From NCBI GenBank assembly GCA_903857865.1, contig CAIOGO010000002.1, forward strand, positions 21,933 through 85,932: a stretch of 64,000 nucleotides of DNA. The letters are read 5' to 3'. The notes under the pieces were generated by a model, which was not told the DNA's origin, did no database searches, and worked only from the letters and a program-made list of their open reading frames with translations. The translations under genes were made by a program, and so were the position numbers. This DNA is from an uncultured bacterium (GTDB lineage: Bacteria; Bipolaricaulota; Bipolaricaulia; UBA7950; UBA9294). How positions within the stretch are numbered: the first letter of the stretch is position 1; every line of letters begins with the position of its first letter. Shown one piece after another: positions 28,753-37,117 of this stretch.

Positions 28753-30483
28753 CTAGGAGATGCCCCTGACCTCACCTTGGGCATCGATATCGATGTCCAT
28801 GAACACAGGATGCACCGGAAGGCCGGGCATGGTCTGCATCTCCCCGCACAGCGGATAGACGAATCCGGCGCCGGCGCTGACGCGCACCTCGCGAACAGGA
28901 AGCGTGAAGCCCGTGGGCGCGCCCTTGAGTGCGGGGTCATGCGACAAGGAGAGGTGGGTCTTGGCCATGCACACGGGAAGTCGGCCATAGCCCAGCTCTT
29001 CGCACCGCTCGATGTCTCTCTGCGCGGCCTCGCTATAGTCGACGCCGTCAGCACCGTAGACCTCGCGTGCAATGGTCTCGATCTTCTGCCGGAGCGGAGC
29101 GTCAAGAGGGTAGAGGAAGCGGAACGTCTTCGGCCTCGCCGCCGCGTCCATGACCGCATCAGCGAGCTCGAGCGCCCCCTCGCCGCCCCTTGCCCAATGG
29201 TCGGCCACGGCGGCAACGGCCCCTGCCTCGTGCACCGCTCGCCGCAGCCTCTCCAGCTCGCGACGCGTGTCCTCCGGGAACTGATTCACCGCGACGACGA
29301 CAGGCACGCCGAACCTTCGGACGATCTCAAGGTGACGGATCAGATTCGGAAGACCCGCTTCGAGGAGCCCCAAGTCCTCGCGCGCGTACGGCTCCGGAAG
29401 CGGCTTCCCGGGCGACACGCGGGGGCCTCCACCATGCATCTTCAGCGCGCGAATCGTGGCAACAAGCACGACCGCGTCGGGCACAAGCCCGCTCGCTCGG
29501 CACTTGATGTCGAAGAACTTCTCCATTCCGATATCCGCGCCGAATCCGGACTCCGTGACCACGAAGTCGGCCACCTTGAGGGCGAGGCGATCCGCGATGA
29601 TCGACGAGTTGCCATGCGCGATGTTGGCGAACGGACCGGCATGAACGAACACGCCCTGCCCCTCAAGAGTCTGCAGCAACGTGGGGTTCACCGTGTCCTT
29701 CATCAACACCGTCGCCGCCCCAGCCACGCCAAGGTCCTCCGTCGTCACCGGCTGCCCGTCCATGCTGTAGGCAACGACGATTCGCCCGATGCGTCTCCGC
29801 AGATCGACGAGATCGTCGGCCAACGCCAGACAGGCCATGAGTTCGGACGCAGCAGTGATCTCAAACCCCGACTGGCGCGGAACGCCGTCCCCCTTCGCTC
29901 CGAGGCCGACCACCACGTTACGCAAGGCTCGATCGCACGTGTCCACGACCCGGTGCCACACCACGCTGTGCGGATCGATGCGCAGTCGCTTGAGCCCGCG
30001 AGCCGCCCAGCCTTGATCGCTGAAGTCCCGCTCGTGCATCAGCCGCGCATCGAGCGCCGCGGCGATCAAGTTGTGGGCCGCGGTGATGGCGTGGAAGTCG
30101 CCCGTCAGATGGAGATTCAGGTCCTCCATCGGAACCACCTGGGCGCGGCCTCCCCCCGCCGCCCCTCCCTTGATACCGAATGTCGGTCCCTGTGAAGGCT
30201 GTCGAATGCACGCCACGGCCCGCTTTCCCCTTCGGGCGAGGCCCTGAACGAGGCCGACGGTCGTCGTCGTCTTCCCCTCTCCGAGCGGCGTTGGGGTGAT
30301 GGCCGTGACGTCGACGTACACCCCGTTCGACATCCCGCTCCGATCTACGTATGCAGACAGCCGGACCTTCGCCTTGATGTCCCCAAAGAGGATGAGTTCG
30401 TCCCTCGTGAGTCCGAGGTCAGCCGCAACGTCCACGATCGGCCGCGGCGTAACGGATCGCGCGATGTCCAGGTCGTGGTTCAT
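28753..30483 (-). CDS. fhs: Formate-tetrahydrofolate ligase
   Basis: The product is 576 residues, slightly above the usual 556. The P-loop-like motif [12 protein letters not shown] begins at residue 64. The enzyme makes 10-formyl-THF from formate, THF and ATP, the first methyl-branch step of the Wood-Ljungdahl pathway, and also serves purine and fMet synthesis. The ATG overlaps the rbfA stop by four bases, placing a C1-metabolism gene in a translation-factor operon. Confidence 0.97.
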   Translation of the reverse strand: MNHDLDIARSVTPRPIVDVAADLGLTRDELILFGDIKAKVRLSAYVDRSGMSNGVYVDVTAITPTPLGEGKTTTTVGLVQGLARRGKRAVACIRQPSQGPTFGIKGGAAGGGRAQVVPMEDLNLHLTGDFHAITAAHNLIAAALDARLMHERDFSDQGWAARGLKRLRIDPHSVVWHRVVDTCDRALRNVVVGLGAKGDGVPRQSGFEITAASELMACLALADDLVDLRRRIGRIVVAYSMDGQPVTTEDLGVAGAATVLMKDTVNPTLLQTLEGQGVFVHAGPFANIAHGNSSIIADRLALKVADFVVTESGFGADIGMEKFFDIKCRASGLVPDAVVLVATIRALKMHGGGPRVSPGKPLPEPYAREDLGLLEAGLPNLIRHLEIVRRFGVPVVVAVNQFPEDTRRELERLRRAVHEAGAVAAVADHWARGGEGALELADAVMDAAARPKTFRFLYPLDAPLRQKIETIAREVYGADGVDYSEAAQRDIERCEELGYGRLPVCMAKTHLSLSHDPALKGAPTGFTLPVREVRVSAGAGFVYPLCGEMQTMPGLPVHPVFMDIDIDAQGEVRGIS

Positions 30484-30884
30484 GAGGCTCCATCCTCATC
30501 CACCCCATCCTGGCCCGCGTTCTCCTCCGCGGGACGGATCTCCGCGCCGTCGTCGCGGAGCAACGCTTCCAGCCGTAGCGAGCGCTCCACGGTCTCATCC
30601 ATGACGAATCGGAGCTCCGGCGTATGGCGCAAGGAGAGACGGTCGGCAAGCATGCTCCGGTAGAAGCCGCGGTCGTGTGCGAGGGCCTTCGCCACGTCGT
30701 CCCGGCTCACGTCGCCGGCGATTGCGACGTAGACGTTGGCGTAGCGGCCATCCACCGTGAGCCGCACGTCCATCAGCGTGGGGAATGCGTCTCGGACCAC
30801 CGGATCGCGGCTCTCGAACTCCAGGATGCCTGACAGTTCGCGCTGAATGTCCTCGCGCAGCCGCGCGTTCTTCCGTCCACTCAA
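30480..30884 (-). CDS. rbfA: Ribosome-binding factor A
   Basis: The product is 134 residues of KH-like fold with [31 protein letters not shown] and the C-terminal [18 protein letters not shown], the RbfA signature. It helps mature the 16S 5' end. It overlaps both neighbours by four bases. Confidence 0.95.
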   Translation of the reverse strand: MSGRKNARLREDIQRELSGILEFESRDPVVRDAFPTLMDVRLTVDGRYANVYVAIAGDVSRDDVAKALAHDRGFYRSMLADRLSLRHTPELRFVMDETVERSLRLEALLRDDGAEIRPAEENAGQDGVDEDGAS

Positions 30885-31165
30885 AGCATCTCCGTTTCCG
30901 CGCCGGTGACCTCGTAGCCATCGCCACGCTCAAGCTTCTCGTGCAGGCGCGCGAGCGCTGACGCTGTACGTGCCGAATCAGACGAGAGATGAGCGACGCG
31001 GATCGATGCGCGGTGAAGGCCGCCGTCGGGATCGATCTCGCAGACAGCGAACGCCGCTGCTTCCGCGTGGACTTGCGCGACAAGATGCTTCACGATCGCG
31101 CGCCTCTCTTTGATGGACCGCAGTCCGAACAACTGGTACGAGAGCGTCAGCAGCCCGACCCTCAT
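30881..31165 (-). CDS. DUF503 (YlxP-like) protein
   Basis: The product is 94 residues, starting MRVGLLTLSYQLFGLRSIKERR, followed by a region with AFAVCEID that matches the DUF503 family. The family is often encoded between infB and rbfA, as here, and is thought to assist ribosome assembly, though its function is unproven. It lies six bases after the infB stop. Confidence 0.88.
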   Translation of the reverse strand: MRVGLLTLSYQLFGLRSIKERRAIVKHLVAQVHAEAAAFAVCEIDPDGGLHRASIRVAHLSSDSARTASALARLHEKLERGDGYEVTGAETEML

Positions 31166-31171
31166 CGCACC

Positions 31172-32941
31172 CTAGCGCTCGACTTCCTTGAGATCGAACA
31201 CGACAAGCCGATCGCCGACCTGCACGTCGTCGAAGTCCTTGAAGCGAATGCCGCACTCTCGCCCCGTCAGGACCTCGCGAACATCGTCTTCGAACCGTCG
31301 CAACGACGCAATCTCCCCCACGAACACCTCTTGGTCGTCGCGCAATACCCGCACGTGGCTCTTCCGGGTCACCTTCCCGTCGGCAACGAAACAGCCGGCC
31401 ACTTTGCCCGTAGGAATCTTGAACACATTTCGCACTTCGACGGCCCCCACGACCACTTCCTCGAACTCCGGGGCAAGCTTCCGCTTGAGGGCCCGTTCAA
31501 TCTCATCGACGAGGTCGTAGATGATGTCGTACGTCAAGACGAGGATTCCGTGCTCTTCCGCCGCTTTCGCAGCCTTGCCGTCGGACTTCACGCCGAACCC
31601 TACGACGAAGGACTCATTCTGGACGGACATGGCAAGCAGGACGTCGCTCTCGGAGATCGTGCCGACGCCGGCGTGCAGAATGGAGAGCTCGACGCCCTCA
31701 ATGCTCAGGGACTCCAGCTCTCGCCGGGCCGCCTCCAGCGCGCCGGTAGACGAGGCCTTCAGAATGAGCTGAAGGCGGAGCTTTTCTCCCGCCTCCTCCA
31801 GCAGTTCGTCGAACGTCATGACGCGCCGCACGCGCTTCGGCTTCTGCTCCTCTCTGGCTGCTTCCACCGCTCGCTTCGCTGCCGCTTGGTCTTTGGCCAC
31901 GACGATCCTCGTCCCGACCGCCGGAACCTCGTCGAACCCCAGCACCTCGACCGCGTCCCCGGGCTTCGCTTCCGCGACGCGCCGGCTCGTTTCGTCGAGC
32001 AGAGCCTTGACACGTCCGTAGGTTGACCCGGCAACGGCCCAGTCCTTCTCGCGGAGGGTGCCATCGCGAACGATCACGGTCGCGACGGGGCCCCGACCCG
32101 GGGAGAGGTGGCTCTCGATGATGACAGCTTCCAGAGTGCCCTTCGGATCGGCTCGCAGATCCTCCATCTCCGCCACGAGGAGGATCATCTCCAGCAGCTC
32201 TTCCACGTTCGTGCCCTGCAGGGCGGAGATCTCCACGGTGACCGTGTCGCCCCCCCATGCTTCTGGCGTCAACCCCTGTTTGGCCAAATCCCCCATGACC
32301 TTGTTCACGTCAGCGTTCGACTTGTCCACCTTGTTGATCGCCACGATCATCGGAATCCCCGCGGCCTTGATGTGATCGATGGCCTCGATGGTCTGCGTCA
32401 TCACGCCATCGTCCGCCGCCACGACAAGAATCGCGATGTCGGTGGCACTCGCGCCGCGCGCGCGCATTCCGGTAAACGCCTTGTGTCCCGGCGTGTCGAT
32501 GAACGTGATCCTGCGTCCGCCAAGATCGGCCTGGTAGGCAGCGACGCCCTGCGTGATGCCACCCGCCTCCTTGGCCGCGAGATGCGAGTGCCGGATCGCG
32601 TCGAGTAGCGTCGTCTTGCCGTGGTCAATGTGCCCAAGGACCGACACGATCGGCGGCCGCGGTACCCCGTGACGCGGCCCGTGCGCCGCCGGCTTCCTCG
32701 GCCCCGGCGCCGGAGCGACGATCGGCGCGGACGCCGCTGCCGCGGGAGGCACTTGCGCCTCCGCGCGTGCCGCCGGCTTCGCGGGCTCCTTGTACAGGCG
32801 GACGATCAGCGCGTACTCCTCTTCTTCAACGGAGTTCGCCGCCTTCCTGCCGGCCATCCCCATCTCCTCGAGCTTGGCAATCAGGTCCTTGCTCGAAACA
32901 CCTACTTCGTGAGCGATCTCGTAGATCCTCTTCCGTGCCAA
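31172..32941 (-). CDS. infB: Translation initiation factor IF-2
   Basis: The product is 589 residues, a short IF-2. An N-terminal IF2N domain (1-50) is joined by a short Ala/Pro linker (53-92) to the GTPase domain; G1 is GHIDHGKTT (103-111) and G3 is DTPGHKAF. The EF-Tu-like domain II and the C-terminal fMet-tRNA-binding domain follow. The start is TTG, with AGGAAGGG upstream and a good promoter about 40 bases away; no ATG or GTG fits. nusA and rimP, often upstream, are not here. Confidence 0.95.
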   Translation of the reverse strand: MARKRIYEIAHEVGVSSKDLIAKLEEMGMAGRKAANSVEEEEYALIVRLYKEPAKPAARAEAQVPPAAAASAPIVAPAPGPRKPAAHGPRHGVPRPPIVSVLGHIDHGKTTLLDAIRHSHLAAKEAGGITQGVAAYQADLGGRRITFIDTPGHKAFTGMRARGASATDIAILVVAADDGVMTQTIEAIDHIKAAGIPMIVAINKVDKSNADVNKVMGDLAKQGLTPEAWGGDTVTVEISALQGTNVEELLEMILLVAEMEDLRADPKGTLEAVIIESHLSPGRGPVATVIVRDGTLREKDWAVAGSTYGRVKALLDETSRRVAEAKPGDAVEVLGFDEVPAVGTRIVVAKDQAAAKRAVEAAREEQKPKRVRRVMTFDELLEEAGEKLRLQLILKASSTGALEAARRELESLSIEGVELSILHAGVGTISESDVLLAMSVQNESFVVGFGVKSDGKAAKAAEEHGILVLTYDIIYDLVDEIERALKRKLAPEFEEVVVGAVEVRNVFKIPTGKVAGCFVADGKVTRKSHVRVLRDDQEVFVGEIASLRRFEDDVREVLTGRECGIRFKDFDDVQVGDRLVVFDLKEVER

Positions 32942-32986
32942 GAATGCCCTTCCTTTCCGGTTCTGGAGATGGTGAACGCGGTCCTG

Positions 32987-33015
32987 ACTATACGTGATGC
33001 GTTCGGGTCCGTCAA
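32987..33015 (-). promoter_or_regulatory. Promoter of the infB-DUF503-rbfA-fhs operon
   Basis: TTGACG (33010-33015), 17-base spacer, TATAGT (32987-32992) on the minus strand; transcription would begin about 40 bases before the infB TTG. Confidence 0.75.
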
Positions 33016-33108
33016 ACGCAAGACCCACCCGAGCGCGAGGCTCCCCCCTTCCACTTGAACGGGGGTCCTAGTGCCTAGAGCTGCGCTGGGCCTCGGTTCT
33101 CGGAGGTC

Positions 33109-33723
33109 TTAGGACTCCGTCGCCGCACCCTGCGCGTCGAGCCACGCCTTGACCTTCTGGACGTCGATCCACGTGAGGTACTTCGGACTCCCTTTCTCCT
33201 TCGACGGATACCGCAGCAGGTAGCTCGGGTGGAACATCGGAAACACGAGGATCCCGCCCCGCCAGGCGAAGAACGACCCGTGCGACTGAGTGATCCCGGG
33301 GGCGTCCGGAAGGAACCACTGGGTTGGCGTGTTCCCCAACGCGACGATCAGCGACGGCTGGATGAGAGCAATCTGCGCCTCGAGGTACGGCGAGCACGTC
33401 TCCATCTCGCCGCGCGCCGGGACGCGGTTGCCCGGCGGGCGACACTTGACGATGTTGGTGATGTAGACGTCTTCCCGGCGAAGGCCGACCGAGTCCATCA
33501 CTTCATCGAGCTTCTGGCCAGCCGGCCCGACGAACGGCCGACCCGTCGTGTCCTCCACCTCTCCCGGCCCCTCGCCAACCATCATCAGCCGCGCCTGCAC
33601 GGCGCCCTCTCCGAACACGGCGTTCGTCCGCGTGGCAGAGAGAGAACAGGCTGTGCAGCCCTTCACGCGAGCACACAACGACTCAAGGCTCAGGAGCGTT
33701 GCTGGACTGGGGCGTTGTTCCAC
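33109..33723 (-). CDS. Uracil-DNA glycosylase, family 4 (Fe-S)
   Basis: The product is 204 residues. Cysteines in KGCTACS and in the CRPP...ETC region are the [4Fe-4S] ligands of family 4 enzymes. Motif 1 is GEGPGEVEDTTGRPFVG and motif 2 is FHPSYLLR. It removes uracil arising from cytosine deamination, common in thermophiles. I chose the GTG with GGGAGG five bases upstream. The gene starts about 50 bases after tRNA-Gly and is probably co-transcribed with it. Confidence 0.93.
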   Translation of the reverse strand: MEQRPSPATLLSLESLCARVKGCTACSLSATRTNAVFGEGAVQARLMMVGEGPGEVEDTTGRPFVGPAGQKLDEVMDSVGLRREDVYITNIVKCRPPGNRVPARGEMETCSPYLEAQIALIQPSLIVALGNTPTQWFLPDAPGITQSHGSFFAWRGGILVFPMFHPSYLLRYPSKEKGSPKYLTWIDVQKVKAWLDAQGAATES

Positions 33724-33775
33724 CGCCGCCTCCCACAGATAGCGCACTGCGCCAGCTACACGAACGAGGGACAAA

Positions 33776-33847
33776 GCGGACAGCGGGATTCGAACCCGCG
33801 ACCCTCAGCTTGGGAAGCTGATGCTCTACCAACTGAGCTATGCCCGC
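33776..33847 (-). tRNA. tRNA-Gly (anticodon CCC), intact copy at island end
   Basis: A 72-nt cloverleaf: acceptor GCGGGCA with TGTCCGC (one G-T pair), D arm GCTC/GAGC, anticodon stem TCAGC/GCTGA with loop TTCCCAA, and T loop TTCGAAT. No CCA is encoded. The 5' half lies on the island side and shares the 51-bp repeat with the second copy. Its promoter is on the island side. Confidence 0.95.
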
Positions 33848-33855
33848 AACACGGG
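33805..33855. repeat. Left 51-bp direct repeat of the island (att-like)
   Basis: The 51 bases covering the 5' half of tRNA-Gly through the anticodon arm plus eight upstream bases are identical to 45116-45166, in the same orientation. Tyrosine recombinases commonly use tRNA anticodon regions, and a recombinase gene lies 90 bases inside this end. Confidence 0.8.
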
Positions 33856-33859
33856 AAGC

Positions 33860-33888
33860 AGTATAACGACCATCCGATGGCGAGTCCA
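33860..33888 (-). promoter_or_regulatory. Island-borne promoter of the left tRNA-Gly
   Basis: TGGACT (33883-33888), 17-base spacer, TATACT (33860-33865) on the minus strand, 12 bases before the tRNA 5' end. It lies outside the shared repeat, so it came with the island. Confidence 0.65.
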
Positions 33889-33942
33889 CCGTAGGACGTT
33901 CACCTTGCCCAAGGGCCGCCGAACGCCTCAAAAGGGGGAAGT

Positions 33943-34862
33943 ATGGCGGTCGTTCAGGAGCCGGACTTCGGGGCAGCGAGGGACCTCTTCGCTCTCTACT
34001 GCAAGGCGAAGGGGCTGTCTGTTCGCACTCTGGAGACGTATCTCGCTTCCATTGACGAGTTGGGAACGTTCCTCGCGCAGTCAGACTGTGGGGACGGCAT
34101 TCCATTGCCCCAGGACATCCGAGCGTTCGTCGCGTCTCTCCTCGACCGCTCGCTCGCCAGGACCACCATCAGCATCAGGCTTCGTTCCGTACGCTGCTTC
34201 TTCAACTTCCTCGCCCGTGAGGAGATCATCGCACAAGCCCCATGGCAAGCGTCGAGATCCCAAGGTTGCCGGCAAGGTACCCGGAGGTCCTGACGGAGGC
34301 TGAGATCAAGGCGATCTTGGCTGTGACCCGGCAGAGGACCTGGACCGGAACGAGGAACCGAACCATGCTCCTGATGCTTCTGGATACCGGAGTGAGGCTT
34401 GGCGAGCTGATAGGTCTCGACCTTGGTGATCTTGACCTCCATGCGGCGAGGGTCCGCGTTCGCAATGGAAAGGGCGAAAGGGAAAGGTACGTCTTCGTTG
34501 GGCGCACGCTTCTCCGCTCCCTCAGGACGTGGCTCGACACCCGTGGCACGGGACAGGAATCCTGGCCGCTGTTCATGACGCGTGGGGGTGAGCGACTTGA
34601 TCGCCGAAACGTCCAACGGATCTTGGAGCGGATTTCCGCCAAGGCGGGACTCGCAGCAGGGCGAGTCAGTCCGCACCGCCTCCGGCGCACCTACGCGACG
34701 CACTACATCATCAACGGCAGCGATCCCTTCAGTCTGCAACGCATTCTGGGCCACTCCGACATCAAGACGACAGTGATTTACGTCAACCTTGCCGGGGTTG
34801 GACTGAGAGAGGCACACGCGAAGGCGAGTCCGGTGGATCGGGTGCTGTCGAGCGAGGCGTAG
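33943..34862 (+). pseudogene. Tyrosine recombinase (XerC/D-like integrase), frameshifted
   Basis: Two overlapping frames make one integrase. The first (33943-34293) is the SAM-like core-binding domain, with LSVRTLETYLASIDELGTFL. The second (34242-34862) is the catalytic domain, with R in DTGVRLGELIGL, the K region RNGKGERERYV, HRLRRTYATH, GHSDIKTTVIY and the nucleophile tyrosine. The frames change at GCCCCATGG near 34240: one extra C in the C4 run, or a -1 shift there, would give a continuous Ala-Pro-Met-Ala-Ser. All catalytic residues persist, so a recent indel, a sequencing error or recoding are all possible. Confidence 0.85.
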
Positions 34863-34891
34863 CCTCGGCGAGAGGGCCGCGCACGATACAG

Positions 34892-34934
34892 CCGGAACGG
34901 AACGCGGGCCATGCTAGCCCGCACCCCATTCCGG
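34892..34934. terminator. Bidirectional hairpin between integrase and zinc-finger gene
   Basis: CCGGAA and GCGGGC pair with GCCCGC and TTCCGG with a small internal loop. It lies between two convergent genes, which favours a shared terminator, but there is no strong T-run. Confidence 0.5.
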
Positions 34935-34963
34935 GGATGGCCATCTTCGGGGCGCATCGAGCG

Positions 34964-36091
34964 CTAGTGACGGCGCGCTCTCTCCTCGCTTCGTTTGAGG
35001 AGGATGTCCAGCCTGTCCACGGCAATTCCGTGCTTCTCTGCAGCTTCGGGCGCAGGCAACCCCTTCCGAATGTCACCTCTGATCCGGTCTGCTTTCTTCC
35101 GGCATCCATCCCCATTGGTGCGGCAGTAGAGTGATCTCGGATGCTGTAGTGCATCGAACCCCTTTGCGCAGACCAAGCACTCCCGAATCAGCCTCTTGCC
35201 AGAGAAGTCCAGGTATAGCTGGAGCCACAACGCGCCAAGAAGACTGTCGGGCGAAAGCTCCGTGCGCACTACGGTATCCCTGCGCGGGCTGCGTGCCAGC
35301 TCCAGCTGAGGACTGACTCGCCCTCGGATGTTCCCGTTGATGAGGAACAGGACAAACCTCTCCGCTGGCCCCATCAGGTTACGCGTTCTCTTCCACTCGG
35401 CGTCGGGGTCCCCGAGGCGCGGGAAAGCGATCGGCCTTGCTTTGGGTTGGAGAAAGAAGTCGGCCTCCAGATGCGCGCGTGGTTTCGGGTCGTCAAGACA
35501 TGCAATCGCCTCAGTCAGGCGGGCGCTCTCTCCGTCCGTTGCCTGATACCAAAGGCTGCCTCTGTGCCACACAAGGAATTCCTCCAGCCCTTCCGTGCTT
35601 CCGCTTTCCTTGGCCGCCTGAAGGGCGTCCGTGACCTTGACCGCCATCCTCATGGTCTGGATCTCAGCCCACCAGGCGAATAGAGACTCACCTACGAGAG
35701 GCGAGTGCCCTCCCTTGGGTGCCGGATCGAATAGGAGGACGCTGTCACAACCGAGCAGACCATACTGTTTCGCAAAGCGCAGTATGCCGTCAGCACTGAG
35801 CGGCACCTCGGCGAACTCCCGGTACAGATGCGGTTGCTTGACCAGGGGACTGTAGCTGCACCCCTTTTCGCCACTGCGGGTCGGAACCAGCCATGGGGGC
35901 CATTCCTTCACCGCTGCCGCTTGTCGATGCCCCCTGATGGGCAGTCGCCATATCGGACCTGTGGAGTGGTGGTCGCCCCATCTATGCTGCCCCAGTGCCA
36001 GCACTGGACTAGCGAGGCAGTATCCAGATGGGGCTGCACCCCACTCAAATCTTTCCGCGAGGACCTCCCGTTCGACCTGCGCCCTACTCAA
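34964..36091 (-). CDS. Hypothetical protein with C-terminal CGNR-like zinc finger
   Basis: The product is 375 residues from a TTG start, chosen because GGGAGG lies six bases upstream; a longer frame reaches 36262 but lacks support. The body has FAKQYGLLG and a tryptophan-rich helical region, a pattern I associate with ABATE/CGNR-like hypothetical proteins. Near the C-terminus C305, C308, C323 and C330 (ECLVC and YCRTNGDGC) form a zinc ribbon followed by basic helices (KKADRIRGDIRKG) and a short HTH-like tail, suggesting nucleic-acid binding. Function is unknown. Confidence 0.6.
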   Translation of the reverse strand: MSRAQVEREVLAERFEWGAAPSGYCLASPVLALGQHRWGDHHSTGPIWRLPIRGHRQAAAVKEWPPWLVPTRSGEKGCSYSPLVKQPHLYREFAEVPLSADGILRFAKQYGLLGCDSVLLFDPAPKGGHSPLVGESLFAWWAEIQTMRMAVKVTDALQAAKESGSTEGLEEFLVWHRGSLWYQATDGESARLTEAIACLDDPKPRAHLEADFFLQPKARPIAFPRLGDPDAEWKRTRNLMGPAERFVLFLINGNIRGRVSPQLELARSPRRDTVVRTELSPDSLLGALWLQLYLDFSGKRLIRECLVCAKGFDALQHPRSLYCRTNGDGCRKKADRIRGDIRKGLPAPEAAEKHGIAVDRLDILLKRSEERARRH

Positions 36092-36180
36092 GGTGATCCT
36101 CCCGTGGGACGATCTTGGGACACTTAAACGATTGTTTACTGTCCCTCTTCCATGGTACTCTGGTGGTGGAGGTGGTGCAA

Positions 36181-36390
36181 GTGGCGGCAAACCCAATAGC
36201 GAAGGTCCGGGACGACCTCGCGATGAGTCGGCGTGAGTTGGCCGTGACGGCGGGCGTGCCATGCATACTGGAGGTGAGCTATGAGCTCGGGTCTATTCGT
36301 TGTAGGCGTCGATCTAGGTCAAGCTCAGGACTACACTGCGATCTGCGTCGTGGAAGCGACGGCGACCGAGTACAGGCGGACGGTGTCTGA
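36181..36390 (+). pseudogene. Fragment of a small Xre-type HTH protein
   Basis: From GTG (SD GGAGGT) the frame reads NPIAKVRDDLAMSRRELAVT AGVP, the first helices of an HTH_3 domain, and then loses the pattern just before the well-supported start of the next gene at 36281, continuing as an arginine-rich out-of-family tail. It is probably a truncated repressor gene, though a short leader peptide is possible. Confidence 0.35.
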
Positions 36391-36964
36391 CCTTGACCCA
36401 GAGTACCGTGTTCGGCGCGAGTTGCAGGAGACGTACTGCGATCGGCCAGTGAGCTACGAACTGCGCTACTTGGAGAGACTGCCGCTTGGAACCTTCTACC
36501 CGCAGGCCGTGGAGCGGACAAAGGAGATCGTGCACAGGCTGCCGGCTGGCGAGTGGCTGCTGGCTGTGAACCACACCGGGGTCGGGCGTCCCGTCGTGGA
36601 CCTGTTCGAACAGGCCGACCTCCGGCCTGTCGCCATCAGCATCACCGGCGGCGACGCGGTGCAGGGTGAGGGGCGCCGATTGTGGGTGCCTCAGCGCGAC
36701 CTCGTGGGCGTTCTCACAGTCGCTTTCCAGTCAAGCCGGTTGAAGATCGCGCAGGCCCTTCCACTGGCGAAGGAGTTGTTCGACTTCAAGGTGAAGACCG
36801 ACGCCTGGGCAGCACACGAGACCTATGGTGCCTGGCGAGAGGGCCAGCACGACGACCTCGTCCTATCTGTCGCCCTCGCCTGCTGGACGGCGGAGCGGTG
36901 GTTCTCCACTCCCCCAGAAGAGATCGTGATTCTCGACAACTTCCGCATGATCAGCCGCTACTGA
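36281..36964 (+). CDS. Terminase-large-subunit nuclease-like (RNase H fold) protein
   Basis: The product is 227 residues. GVDLGQAQDYTAI (D11) resembles the first strand of the RNase H-like nuclease of phage terminase large subunits. LLAVNHTGVGRPVVDLF resembles the family's DxTGVGxPV motif, but the usual first acidic position appears to be N97. HDDLVLSVALACW (D191, D192) matches the last acidic motif. No ATPase domain is present, so it is not a packaging motor. SD GGAGGTGA precedes ATG. Function may be an orphan nuclease or an exapted module. Confidence 0.6.
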   Translation: MSSGLFVVGVDLGQAQDYTAICVVEATATEYRRTVSDLDPEYRVRRELQETYCDRPVSYELRYLERLPLGTFYPQAVERTKEIVHRLPAGEWLLAVNHTGVGRPVVDLFEQADLRPVAISITGGDAVQGEGRRLWVPQRDLVGVLTVAFQSSRLKIAQALPLAKELFDFKVKTDAWAAHETYGAWREGQHDDLVLSVALACWTAERWFSTPPEEIVILDNFRMISRY

Positions 36965-37117
36965 TGATGGTGGACCGCCTCGCCTTGTCGATCGAGCGGA
37001 GCGGGCCCGCAGATCGCCCCATCACCGCTAGTTGCACACTGTCCGGGAGTTGGCTCGTGAAGCGTCTGCCGTGATAAGCTCAGACCGAAGACTTTCCCGG
37101 GCACGTAGGAGAACTAG

